NCBI GenBank assembly: GCA_949840605.1
Contig: CATKXN010000019.1
Location: forward strand, 1-31,570
Reading direction: 5' to 3'
DNA length: 31,570 nucleotides
Source: an uncultured Alistipes sp.
GTDB lineage: Bacteria; Bacteroidota; Bacteroidia; Bacteroidales; Rikenellaceae
Positions 14,263-22,129 of this stretch are shown here, one piece after another; positions within the stretch are counted from its first letter, which is position 1; the number at the start of each line of letters is the position of its first letter. The notes under the pieces were generated by a model, which was not told where the DNA came from, searched no databases, and was given only the letters and a program-made list of their open reading frames with translations. Made by a program: the position numbers and the translations under genes.

Positions 14263-16023
14263 TTATTTATAAAAGATTTGAGTTGTTTCGGGGATATAGT
14301 TTTTGTTCCTATTATAATTGATTCCTTTGATTGTCCAGCCTTCTTTCAGATATACGTTTTCCAACATTGGCATCGGAGCGCAATCGAGCGGATAAGTATT
14401 ATCGGATTTATTCAGCCCTGTTTCACTTACGTCGATCGTTGTCAGCAGGTTATCCGCACAGTCGATGGATTTCAACATCGGACAGTTCGTCAAATTCAAA
14501 GATTGCAATTTGTTTTTATCACAATCAAGATGATCTAAAGACACACAACTGCTGCAATCCAGCGCCTCCAACTCATTCTCGGAAATCCATAGCGATGTCA
14601 AGAAAATCGACAGCTTCAAATCTATGCTTTTCAGCCGATTTTTATAAGCAACGATGCTGGATAATTTTCCGTTTTCGGGAAAATGAATTTCTTCGAGTAA
14701 ATTGTTGTCACAATATAAAATTGTCAGGCTCTTACAATTGGATAAATCAAGCCGCTGTAATTTATTTCCGCTACAACTGAGTGTGTTTACATTGGCGCAC
14801 TTGCTTAAATCGAGTTCGAACAGCAAATTGTTATAACAATATATTGCTAAATAGTCATCACCCGATACAAAAGATGTATCCAACACCAATGATTCAATGG
14901 GATTATTTGAACATGAAAATATGTAACTTGCTCCAATAGGTTTCGTACCGAGTGACGTGATTTGATTACTGGAACAACTGAACGTATGCCATTGGCGCCG
15001 TTCGAACAAGAGAGTGGATATTTGATTATTGTCACAACGCAAATAAGTCAAATTCTTATTATTCCGTACATCGAGCGTCGTCAGCGCATTGTCGTCGCAA
15101 GTTAACAATGTCAGTTTTTCGTTTTTTGAAACATCCAGTTCGGAAATTTGGTTCTCGCTACAGTCGAACCATGTCAAATCGGCAAATTCTTCAATGCCCT
15201 TCACCGACCGAATATTCAACTTAACGGGCTTAACCTCCCATACACCTTCCGTTTCACGCTTAGTAATTTCGCCGTCGTTATTCGTGTCGAAATTCGTCAG
15301 GCAATATTTCCGGAAATAGGAGTCGGGAATGTCGATCACCTTATCATGATATTGAATGACCTGCACGGTATCCGCCAAATCTTCTCCGGGCGCTTTCAGA
15401 ACAATTCGCCCGCGCCGGGACTCCATACCGTCGTAGGGCGCGACTCTAAACCGGAAATTCAACGATTCAAATGCCCGAGTACCTTTCTCTTCGGAAATCC
15501 AATCTGCTATTCCATCGAGATATGCAATTTCACACCCTACGGAGGAACCTCCTGTCAATTCTATTTGTCCGCCTTCGTCATAAAAGACAAATTCCCGGCT
15601 TCCCCCGATTAAAAAAGATACGACCTGCTTCTGCTCAACGGTCAGTGAAATATCGGTATCTCCGCTTCTGATCGAAAAATCATGGATTCTCTTATCGTAT
15701 CCGTTCACCTGTATATCGACCGTCAGGGTTGTCGTTCCAGCATTTCCATACGTAGGAGTTACCGAACACCATGCCCATTCGCTTTCCGTGAAATTTTGGT
15801 CTATGCACCAATCCGCATTTGCTGTCAATGCAACGGTTTTTGTAATTGCATCGGAACTTGCAAAAAGGTGCGTTTCGGAAAGTTCCAGTTTTATTTCCGA
15901 TGAAGGGTTATTTCCGTTATTTCCACCGTTCCCGTTATTAGGATCGGGATCAACATGCTCTTTACTACAAGCTCCGATTATGCAAGCCGCAAGAATTACG
16001 ACACATAGTATTGATTTTTTCAT
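14263..16023 (-). CDS. BACON-domain and leucine-rich-repeat surface lipoprotein
   Basis: The 586-residue product starts with a lipoprotein signal (Cys19 in IIGAC-SKEH) and a Gly/Asn-rich linker. Two beta-sandwich domains of BACON type follow (about residues 44-130, with ANADWC...W..V.P..G..GTTTLTV; and about 133-220). A single EF-hand-like loop, DTNNDGEITKRE, lies near residue 245. From about 265 to the end there are about twelve leucine-rich repeats of 20-25 residues with a C-x-x-N signature, for example LTCDDNALTTLDV and LSCSGNKLQRLDLSN. Such proteins are surface-exposed in gut Bacteroidales and probably bind protein or glycan ligands; the ligand here is unknown. The gene is clearly more AT-rich than the flanking chromosome, suggesting acquisition. 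Confidence 0.85.
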   Translation of the reverse strand: MKKSILCVVILAACIIGACSKEHVDPDPNNGNGGNNGNNPSSEIKLELSETHLFASSDAITKTVALTANADWCIDQNFTESEWAWCSVTPTYGNAGTTTLTVDIQVNGYDKRIHDFSIRSGDTDISLTVEQKQVVSFLIGGSREFVFYDEGGQIELTGGSSVGCEIAYLDGIADWISEEKGTRAFESLNFRFRVAPYDGMESRRGRIVLKAPGEDLADTVQVIQYHDKVIDIPDSYFRKYCLTNFDTNNDGEITKRETEGVWEVKPVKLNIRSVKGIEEFADLTWFDCSENQISELDVSKNEKLTLLTCDDNALTTLDVRNNKNLTYLRCDNNQISTLLFERRQWHTFSCSSNQITSLGTKPIGASYIFSCSNNPIESLVLDTSFVSGDDYLAIYCYNNLLFELDLSKCANVNTLSCSGNKLQRLDLSNCKSLTILYCDNNLLEEIHFPENGKLSSIVAYKNRLKSIDLKLSIFLTSLWISENELEALDCSSCVSLDHLDCDKNKLQSLNLTNCPMLKSIDCADNLLTTIDVSETGLNKSDNTYPLDCAPMPMLENVYLKEGWTIKGINYNRNKNYIPETTQIFYK

Positions 16024-16065
16024 AGCAATATAAATTTGAATTCCGACTCAAATTTTATTGCCACT

Positions 16066-16179
16066 CGGCTCCTGCATGGCTGGATTAATAGCAAAAAGAA
16101 AGTGTGGAGCCGATTTCGTTTATCGAATGGAAGGTTGTGGCGAACCCGAATCAGATAAACGATACAATACCCCACACTT
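16066..16179 (-). promoter_or_regulatory. Structured leader with mutually exclusive hairpins (possible attenuator) before the LRR lipoprotein gene
   Basis: Read on the minus strand, AAGTGTGG (16179-16172) can pair with CCACACTT (16107-16100), with an inner 9-bp helix GTTTAT-centred (16162-16154 with 16124-16116), and this stem is directly followed by TCTTTTTG. Alternatively CGGCTCC (16112-16106) can pair with GGAGCCG (16072-16066). The two pairings share bases 16106-16107, so they exclude each other. This is the layout of a terminator/antiterminator switch about 70 nt upstream of the start codon. No known riboswitch class is recognised. Confidence 0.45.
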
Positions 16180-16337
16180 GATAGATATGGGATATAAGCG
16201 CACAAAAATACGCCTTGCCATATGCTAACAAGAAATGAGTGCTGTTCGTTGTCCCCGATTCAGTAGAAAATTGCCACATTTTCCATTCAGGACAGTGCGA
16301 AAACACTTTCTATATGTCTGCCGCTTGCACGACAAGG

Positions 16338-16369
16338 CAAAAATAGAAAATAATTTTCACATTGAACAA
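16338..16369 (-). promoter_or_regulatory. Bacteroidetes-type promoter for the LRR lipoprotein leader
   Basis: The minus strand has TATTTTTG (16345-16338), matching TAnnTTTG, with TTG (16369-16367) 21 nt upstream. Transcription would start near 16330, giving a leader of about 310 nt. Confidence 0.6.
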
Positions 16370-16485
16370 CACTCATATAAAAACAATCGCAAATTACGCC
16401 AAAAAGTTCCTGAAAATCAATATTGACTTTGAACAATGTTATTTCAATTTGGGAGAGAATGGCAAAATAACAGGTGAGAAATTAC

Positions 16486-16493
16486 TATCTTTG
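16486..16493 (+). promoter_or_regulatory. -7 promoter element for the MATE gene
   Basis: TATCTTTG, a perfect TAnnTTTG box, ends 8 bp before the first ATG (16502), so the transcript has almost no leader. No clear -33 TTG is seen at 19-21 nt. Confidence 0.6.
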
Positions 16494-16501
16494 CATCCGT
16501 T

Positions 16502-17827
16502 ATGACCATGAACCGCGAAATACTGCGCATCGCGCTCCCCAATATCGTCTCGAACATCACCGTCCCCCTGATGGGCATCGTCTCGACGGCCATCGCAGGA
16601 CACTGGGGCGCCGATTCCGCGGCCACGATCGGCGCGCTGGCCATCGGCGTGTCGATCTTCAACTTCATCTACTGGAACTGCTCGTTCGTGCGGATGGGCA
16701 CCAGCGGACTCACGGCCCAGGCGTTCGGCGCCGGGAACTTCCGCGAATGCACCAACATGCTGGTCCGCGCGCTGTCGGTGTCGGCCGTGATGGGCGTGCT
16801 GATGATCCTCGTGCAATATCCCCTGGGCGAACTGGCGCTGTGGGCCATGAACGGCAGCCAGATGACCCGCGACTATTTCTACGCCCGCATCTGGGCCGTG
16901 CCGGCGGGCATCGTCCTCTTCGGCTTCAACGGCTGGTTCACGGGGATGCAGAACGCCGTCTTCCCGATGCTGACGGCCATCGCGGTCAACGTCGTGCACA
17001 TCCTCTGCAGCCTGTGGTTCGCATTCGGGATGGACATGGGCATCGTGGGCATCGCCTACGCCTCGGTCATCGCCCAGTGGACGGGCGTGGGGCTCTCGGC
17101 GCTGCTGCTCACGGCCAGATACCGGCAGCTGCTCACCGCCGTCGACTGGTCGGAGGTGCTGGATTTCAAACCCCTGAAGACCTTTTTCATCATCAACCGC
17201 GACATCATCCTCCGCACGTTCTGCATCGTGGCCGTCTACACGTTCTTCACCGGTGCGTCGGCCCGCATGGACGATCCCGCGCTGCTGGCCGTGAACACCC
17301 TGCTGCTGCAGCTGTTCACGCTCTTCTCCTACATGAACGACGGCTTCGCCTATGCCGCGGAGGCGCTCACGGGGCGGTTCATCGGCGCCCGCGACGGCGT
17401 TTCGCTGCGCGACTGCCTGCGGAAGTGCATCTTCTGGGGAACGCTCGTATCGGTGGTCTTCGTGGGCATCTACCTCGTTTGGTGGCGCGACCTGGTGGGC
17501 GTGTTCGTAGACCCCTCGGCGCCCAACGCCGGGGTGATCGAGGAGCTGGCGGGACGCTACATCGTCTGGATCATCCTCATTCCGATCGCTTCGGCCATGC
17601 CCTTCATCATGGACGGCATCATGGTCGGAGCCACCGAAACGCGCGTCATGCGCGACTCGATGTTCTGGTCCACGGCGGCCTACTTCGCCATCTACTACAC
17701 GGGCTACCCGCTGATCGGCAACAACGCCCTCTGGCTGGCCTTCACGCTCTACATGTTCCTGCGCGGGGTGATTCAGTACTTCATGACCCGCCGTCTGAAG
17801 AGCATCCTCGAAAAAGCCCGGGTCTGA
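16502..17827 (+). CDS. MATE family multidrug/metabolite efflux transporter
   Basis: The 441-residue product is an inner-membrane protein with about twelve hydrophobic helices. It has the N-terminal pattern of DinF-like MATE proteins: REILRIALPNIVSNITVPLMGIVSTAIAGHWG, then GTSGLTAQAFGAGN, and in the second half DGFAYAAEALTGRFIGARDG, the counterpart of the first-half motif. MATE carriers export cationic drugs or metabolites using a Na+ or H+ gradient. The substrate cannot be predicted. The first ATG is 16502; an in-frame ATG at 16508 is an alternative and would be at a more usual distance from the promoter. It converges on the hexuronate operon, which ends 130 bp downstream. Confidence 0.92.
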   Translation: MTMNREILRIALPNIVSNITVPLMGIVSTAIAGHWGADSAATIGALAIGVSIFNFIYWNCSFVRMGTSGLTAQAFGAGNFRECTNMLVRALSVSAVMGVLMILVQYPLGELALWAMNGSQMTRDYFYARIWAVPAGIVLFGFNGWFTGMQNAVFPMLTAIAVNVVHILCSLWFAFGMDMGIVGIAYASVIAQWTGVGLSALLLTARYRQLLTAVDWSEVLDFKPLKTFFIINRDIILRTFCIVAVYTFFTGASARMDDPALLAVNTLLLQLFTLFSYMNDGFAYAAEALTGRFIGARDGVSLRDCLRKCIFWGTLVSVVFVGIYLVWWRDLVGVFVDPSAPNAGVIEELAGRYIVWIILIPIASAMPFIMDGIMVGATETRVMRDSMFWSTAAYFAIYYTGYPLIGNNALWLAFTLYMFLRGVIQYFMTRRLKSILEKARV

Positions 17828-17935
17828 CGGTCTGTCCCCGCAAGCGGGACGCAAACGCAGGTATTCCGGCAGACGGACAACGCCGAAATGCGGACCATCG
17901 ATCTCGTCGGAGCGTTGCCCATGCGTCCCGTGCGC

Positions 17936-17974
17936 GAAAAATAACGTCTGCGGGCAACTATCTGCCAGCAGACG
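17936..17974 (-). terminator. Terminator of the hexuronate/pectin operon, containing the last stop codon
   Basis: On the minus strand, CGTCTGC (17974-17968), T, GGCA, GATAGT loop, TGCC, C, GCAGACG (17951-17945) form an 11-bp stem followed by TTATTTTTC. The pectinesterase TAG stop (17960-17958) lies in the loop. Confidence 0.85.
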
Positions 17975-19079
17975 CTTTCTCCGCCGCACGCCGTTCGTCG
18001 AGATACTCCTGCATCCTGTCGAACGTCGCGTCCAGCCGGCGGTCCATCCGATACTCGATAAACGGAAGAACGTCCGTAGGGGTATCGCTCCCGGGGCACC
18101 AATCGGCCCGGAATGCCTCCGAACCGGTCTTTTTCGAAAAAATGCCCTGCCCGGGCCGCGGAAACCAATAATCATCGACAGCCTCCCCGACGGTAAGTTC
18201 CCGCGACCAGGCCACACGTCCCGAACGGTCGGCGCCCGGACCGTAACAGCCGAATTCGGCGTAAAACACGTCGCCCTTGCGGGCCGCGTCGTGCCAGTCG
18301 CGCCACCCCTCGGGGCGGATCGCCGCCGGCAATTCGCACATCAGCCACACCGTCCGGGCCGTGGATTTCCACGGACGCCCGAGGTAAACCCGCGTCACCC
18401 CTTCGGCCGCCGTCACGTGACAATGGATAAAGACATATCCGTATTTGTTGCGCTCGGTGGTCGAAGCCGCCGTGATGAAGCTGTCGGCCTTGCAATGGAT
18501 GGTGCAATGCGAGAACTCGACGATGGAGGGCCCGAAGATGAAATCCGTCGTACCCTCGATGTAGGAGTCCGAGACGAACACGCGCGAAACATATCCTTTC
18601 GTGAAGAAGGTGTCCTGATTGCCGATCAAGCAGCAGCCGTCGATCCAAATGCGGTCGCCGCGCGTTTCGAGCGCTACGGCCTGCCCCACCCTCCCGGCGT
18701 CGTTGCAGACCTCGAGATTATGCAGCAGCACGTCGTCGGCCTGCACCGAAAAGGTATAGCTATCGTAGGTGGTCAGCTCTCGGCCATCGACGACCTTCCC
18801 GGAATAGTCGTCCCAGACCAGCCGCACGTCGCCGGGATCTTCCCCGCACCCGACCACGACGACCTTGTCCTTGTAAACGTCGAGCGTCACCTTCTCGCGG
18901 TAGGTGCCGGGCATGATCCGCACCGTGCGCCACTCCGCGGGTTTCGACGGCAGGGCGTCGAAGCACGCCTGGATGGTCCTAAAATCCCCGCCGCCGCGGC
19001 AGTCGACGGTATAAACCTGTTCGGCCGAAGCCCAGAGGGCCCGGCAGAGCAGAATCATCAGTATCGCCGAACGCAGCAT
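17958..19079 (-). CDS. Pectinesterase (pectin methylesterase, CE8 family)
   Basis: The 373-residue product has a Sec signal peptide (MLRSAILMILLCRALWASA) without a lipobox and then a right-handed beta-helix enzyme. CE8 motifs are all present: GGDFRTIQACFDALP, GTYREKV, GQAVAL (about 131), GNQDTFF (about 152-158, with the catalytic Asp and oxyanion Gln), EGTTDFIFG (about 172-180, the second catalytic Asp) and YLGRPWK (about 231-237, with the substrate-binding Arg). The enzyme hydrolyses methyl esters of homogalacturonan, probably in the periplasm or at the surface. It starts 7 bp after the uxaA stop and is the last gene of the operon, so demethylation is co-expressed with galacturonate breakdown. 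Confidence 0.93.
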   Translation of the reverse strand: MLRSAILMILLCRALWASAEQVYTVDCRGGGDFRTIQACFDALPSKPAEWRTVRIMPGTYREKVTLDVYKDKVVVVGCGEDPGDVRLVWDDYSGKVVDGRELTTYDSYTFSVQADDVLLHNLEVCNDAGRVGQAVALETRGDRIWIDGCCLIGNQDTFFTKGYVSRVFVSDSYIEGTTDFIFGPSIVEFSHCTIHCKADSFITAASTTERNKYGYVFIHCHVTAAEGVTRVYLGRPWKSTARTVWLMCELPAAIRPEGWRDWHDAARKGDVFYAEFGCYGPGADRSGRVAWSRELTVGEAVDDYWFPRPGQGIFSKKTGSEAFRADWCPGSDTPTDVLPFIEYRMDRRLDATFDRMQEYLDERRAAEKASAGR

Positions 19080-19086
19080 GGCGCCG

Positions 19087-20577
19087 TCAGAGCGTTACGC
19101 CCGTCTTGAAGATGGCGATCTCCTTGAAGCCCGTCTTTTCGTGCTTCAGGTGTTCGCCGCCGGCCGTCGCCAGCACCTTGCCGACGAAGCGGTCCAGCAC
19201 GGCCTGCGGCTCTTCGTCCTCGACCAGCGTTCCGGCATTGAAGTCGATCCAGTTGGCCTTGAACTCCGAAAGCCGGGTGTTGGTCGAAATCTTCATCGTC
19301 GGCACGAAAGCCCCGAACGGCGTGCCGCGCCCCGTCGTGAAGAGCACCAGCTGACAGCCCGACAGAGCCAGCGCCGAGGCGGCCACCAGGTCGTTGCCCG
19401 GAGCCTGCAGGAGGTTCAGTCCGGGCTTCGTGACGGGCTGTGCGTAGTTCAGCACGTCGACGACGGGCTGCGCCCCGCCTTTCTGCACGCATCCCAGCGA
19501 CTTCTCTTCGAGCGTCGTGATGCCGCCCTTCTTGTTTCCCGGCGAGGGATTTTCGTAGATCGGCTGGTCGAATCGGCGGAAATAGTGTTTGAAATCATTG
19601 ATCAGGCAGACAGTCTCGTCGAAAATCCGGCGGTCCGCGGCGCGGTCCATCAGGATCGTCTCGGCGCCGAACATCTCGGGAACCTCCGTCAGCACCGTAG
19701 TCCCGCCCTGCGCGATCAGCCAGTCGGAGAACAGCCCCACCAGCGGATTGGCCGTGATGCCCGAGAAACCGTCCGAACCGCCGCACTTCAACCCCACCTT
19801 GAGGTAGGAGAGCGGAAGAGGCCGGCGCTTGTCCTCTTTCGTCTTTTCGACCAGCCCGCGGCAGATTTCGAATCCGGCCTCGATCTCGTCCTCGACCTCC
19901 TGGGCGATCAGGAATTTCACCCGCTCGTCGTCCCACTCGCCGATCACCTCCTTCAGGGCCGACACCTGGTTGTTCTCGCACCCGAGGCCCAGCACCAGCA
20001 CGGCGCCCGCATTGGGATGCCGGACCAGCGCAGCCAGCGCCCGCTGCGTATTGGCATGGTCGTCGCCCAGCTGCGAACAGCCGTAATTGTGGGTGTAGAC
20101 CCGCACGTCGTCCAGGTGCGAGCAGTCGCATTCGCGCTTCACACGCTCAGCGATGGCCTGCGCCTGGCCGTTGACGCACCCCACCGAGGGCACGATCCAC
20201 AACTCGTTGCGGATGCCCATCGTGTCGTTCCTGCGCAGGTAGCCCATGACCTTCACGTCGCACCGGGGATACGTCACGTCGTAGACCTTCGGGGCATAAG
20301 TGTATTCGAGGTCGTCGCGGAGGTTGGTTTTCAGGTTGTGGGAGTGAATCCACCCTCCCTGCGGAACGTCCTCCGTGGCGTAACCGATCGGATAGCCGTA
20401 TTTCACGACGTTCTCGCCCGCGGCGATGTCGCGCAGGGCGAACTTGTGCCCCCGGGCGATATCGTCCCGGAGCGTCACGCCGACGCCGTCGACCTCGACC
20501 GTCTCGCCCTTGTGCAGGTCATCGGCCAGCGCGACGGCGACATTGTCGGCGGCATTGATTTTCAGAAATCGTTTCAT
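19087..20577 (-). CDS. uxaA: Altronate dehydratase
   Basis: The 496-residue product converts D-altronate to 2-keto-3-deoxygluconate in the cytoplasm. It shows the whole UxaA architecture: an N-terminal SAF-type domain (KINAADNVAVALADDLHKGE...KFALRDIAAGENVVKYGYPIG), then GYLRRNDTMGIRNELWIVPSVGCVN, HNYGCSQLGDDHANTQRAL, GLGCENNQV, GLKCGGSDGFSGITANPLVG and TEVPEMFGAE. I chose the start MKRFLKINA at 20577 because the family begins there; the further upstream ATG at 20637 would run through a hairpin element. It lies 78 bp after uxaB and 7 bp before the pectinesterase gene. Confidence 0.94.
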   Translation of the reverse strand: MKRFLKINAADNVAVALADDLHKGETVEVDGVGVTLRDDIARGHKFALRDIAAGENVVKYGYPIGYATEDVPQGGWIHSHNLKTNLRDDLEYTYAPKVYDVTYPRCDVKVMGYLRRNDTMGIRNELWIVPSVGCVNGQAQAIAERVKRECDCSHLDDVRVYTHNYGCSQLGDDHANTQRALAALVRHPNAGAVLVLGLGCENNQVSALKEVIGEWDDERVKFLIAQEVEDEIEAGFEICRGLVEKTKEDKRRPLPLSYLKVGLKCGGSDGFSGITANPLVGLFSDWLIAQGGTTVLTEVPEMFGAETILMDRAADRRIFDETVCLINDFKHYFRRFDQPIYENPSPGNKKGGITTLEEKSLGCVQKGGAQPVVDVLNYAQPVTKPGLNLLQAPGNDLVAASALALSGCQLVLFTTGRGTPFGAFVPTMKISTNTRLSEFKANWIDFNAGTLVEDEEPQAVLDRFVGKVLATAGGEHLKHEKTGFKEIAIFKTGVTL

Positions 20578-20598
20578 GGTCTGTCGAATCAAAAAGTG

Positions 20599-20661
20599 AG
20601 GGCGACGGCCCGGACCGGAAGCGTCCCGACCGGCCATCGCCCTAAAACCCGCCTCTTAAGC
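20599..20661 (-). repeat. Hairpin and post-stop repeat between uxaB and uxaA
   Basis: From the uxaB stop codon the minus strand reads CTTAAGAGGCGGGTTTTAGGG, resembling the repeats after the second kdgK gene. It continues into a stem-loop (AGGGCGATGGCC with GGCCGTCGCCCT, 20643-20632 and 20610-20599) followed by CACTTTTTG. This may be a partial terminator or an mRNA processing/stability element that separates uxaB from uxaA. Confidence 0.6.
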
Positions 20662-22110
20662 GAGAAATTTCTCAAGGGCGCCCTTCATGCCCAGCGTCTC
20701 GATGTCGCGGACATAACCCGCAACGGTCGGGATGAATCCCGGAACCTCCGAGAAATCGACGGTGAAGATACCGCTCTCTTTCACGATTTTCGTGATCGCG
20801 GCCTCGATGTCGGCCGAATCCCAGTTGGCGCGGATGTACTCCACGAACTCCTTCGTATCGTCGGGCTCGAAACCGCTCCCGGGGCTGTAGAGGGTCATCA
20901 GCGCCGCAAAGGTGAAGCACTCGCACGCGGCGATGCGCTGCGCCTTGAACCAGTTGTCGCGGACAGTCGGATAGTTGCGCGCCTCCCACTTCGACAGCGA
21001 GTTGAGCGAAATGGAGCGGAGCATGTGCTTGATAAAGGGATTGTAGAAACGCTCCAGGATCCCGGCGGCGAAGGTCTTCAGCTCGTCCTGGTCCTCGTCG
21101 ATCATCGGGATCACCTCCTCGGCGACCATGTCGTTGATGAACCGCTCGATCGCGGGGGTGTCGAAGGCGTCCATCACCGTCTCGCAGCCCATCTGCAGGG
21201 CGATAGGCACCATGCCCGTGTGCGACCCGTTCAGGATGCGGACTTTCTTGTCGCGGAACTGCGTGATCGACGGCATGAAGACCACGTGCAGCCCCGCCTT
21301 GTCCAGCGACAGCTCCTTCATCACCTCCTTGTAGCCCGGGCCGCCGATGGCCCACAGGTGGTACAGCTCGGCCTTCACCACGAGGTTGTCGTCATAGCCT
21401 ATCTCCTCCTTGATCTCGTCGATCTGCTCGCGCGGGAATCCCGGCACGATGCGGTCCACGAGCGTGTCGCAGAAATGGCAGTTCTTTTCGACCCAGTCGA
21501 TGAAGTCGGCGCCCAACTTGTGGTACTCGGCATGTCGGATGACATACTCGTGGAGCGTCGAGCCGTTGTTCTCGATCAGCTCGCAGCAGATGATGCACAG
21601 CCCTTTGGTCGGATCGCCGTTGAAATGCTTGAAACGCTTGTACAGCAGCGCCGTCATCTTCGCGGGGTACGACTTCGGGGGCTCGGCCGTCAGATCGTCG
21701 CCCTCCTCGTAGCGGATGCCCGCTTCGGTGGTGTTCGAGATGGTGATCTTCAGCTCCGGGGAGAGGAAATAACGCTCGTAGGTCGCATAGTCCACATAGG
21801 GATTGAACGAGTCCATGACGCTCTTCACCAGCCGCACGTCCTTCTTGGGCTGCTTGTTCTCGATGCCTTCCAGATAGACGTGGTACATGTTGTCCTGTCC
21901 GTGCATCCGATCGATCATCCCCAGCACCTTGTGCTCGGGGTCGATAATCGGCTGGCACACAGCCACTCCGGCATCCATGACGCCTTTTTCGTTGGCGATG
22001 TCGATCTGCCAGTCCACGAAGGCCCTCAGGAAGTTGCCTTCGCCGAACTGCAGGATGCGAACGGTACGGCCGACCTTTTCGACGGTCGACTTATTCAGTT
22101 GCTTAATCAT
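20656..22110 (-). CDS. uxaB: Tagaturonate reductase (altronate oxidoreductase)
   Basis: The 484-residue product belongs to the mannitol dehydrogenase family of long-chain NAD-dependent oxidoreductases. It reduces D-tagaturonate to D-altronate. Visible motifs are the Rossmann start ILQFGEGNFLRAFVDWQID (about residues 18-36), SNTTEAGI, DKAGLHVVFMPSITQFRDKKVRILNGSHTGMVP with the family's K-x4-N-x2-H catalytic pattern (about 283-294), and a C-terminal helical domain. UxuB (fructuronate reductase) is a relative, but length, the ILNGSHT block and the neighbour uxaA favour UxaB. It follows exuT by 19 bp. Confidence 0.93.
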   Translation of the reverse strand: MIKQLNKSTVEKVGRTVRILQFGEGNFLRAFVDWQIDIANEKGVMDAGVAVCQPIIDPEHKVLGMIDRMHGQDNMYHVYLEGIENKQPKKDVRLVKSVMDSFNPYVDYATYERYFLSPELKITISNTTEAGIRYEEGDDLTAEPPKSYPAKMTALLYKRFKHFNGDPTKGLCIICCELIENNGSTLHEYVIRHAEYHKLGADFIDWVEKNCHFCDTLVDRIVPGFPREQIDEIKEEIGYDDNLVVKAELYHLWAIGGPGYKEVMKELSLDKAGLHVVFMPSITQFRDKKVRILNGSHTGMVPIALQMGCETVMDAFDTPAIERFINDMVAEEVIPMIDEDQDELKTFAAGILERFYNPFIKHMLRSISLNSLSKWEARNYPTVRDNWFKAQRIAACECFTFAALMTLYSPGSGFEPDDTKEFVEYIRANWDSADIEAAITKIVKESGIFTVDFSEVPGFIPTVAGYVRDIETLGMKGALEKFLA

Positions 22111-22129
22111 TGTATGTCAGTTTTTTAGC

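Larger units (their letters stand above)
16024..16501. other. AT-rich intergenic region between the divergent LRR lipoprotein and MATE genes
   Basis: No convincing coding sequence is seen in these 478 bp. The region holds a promoter and a structured leader for the lipoprotein on the minus strand, and a separate promoter directly before the MATE gene on the plus strand. The change from AT-rich to GC-rich sequence occurs at the MATE start. Confidence 0.7.

Noticed and set aside
16020..16205. A 61-residue minus-strand frame in the LRR leader
   Set aside because: It lies across the predicted leader hairpins and has no family features or good start context.
16439..18217. Long minus-strand frame across the MATE gene
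   Set aside because: It is antisense to a clear membrane protein and runs into the pectinesterase gene in another frame.
19078..22128. A 1016-residue open frame on the plus strand
   Set aside because: It is antisense to uxaA and uxaB, runs through their intergenic hairpin and has no recognisable domain.
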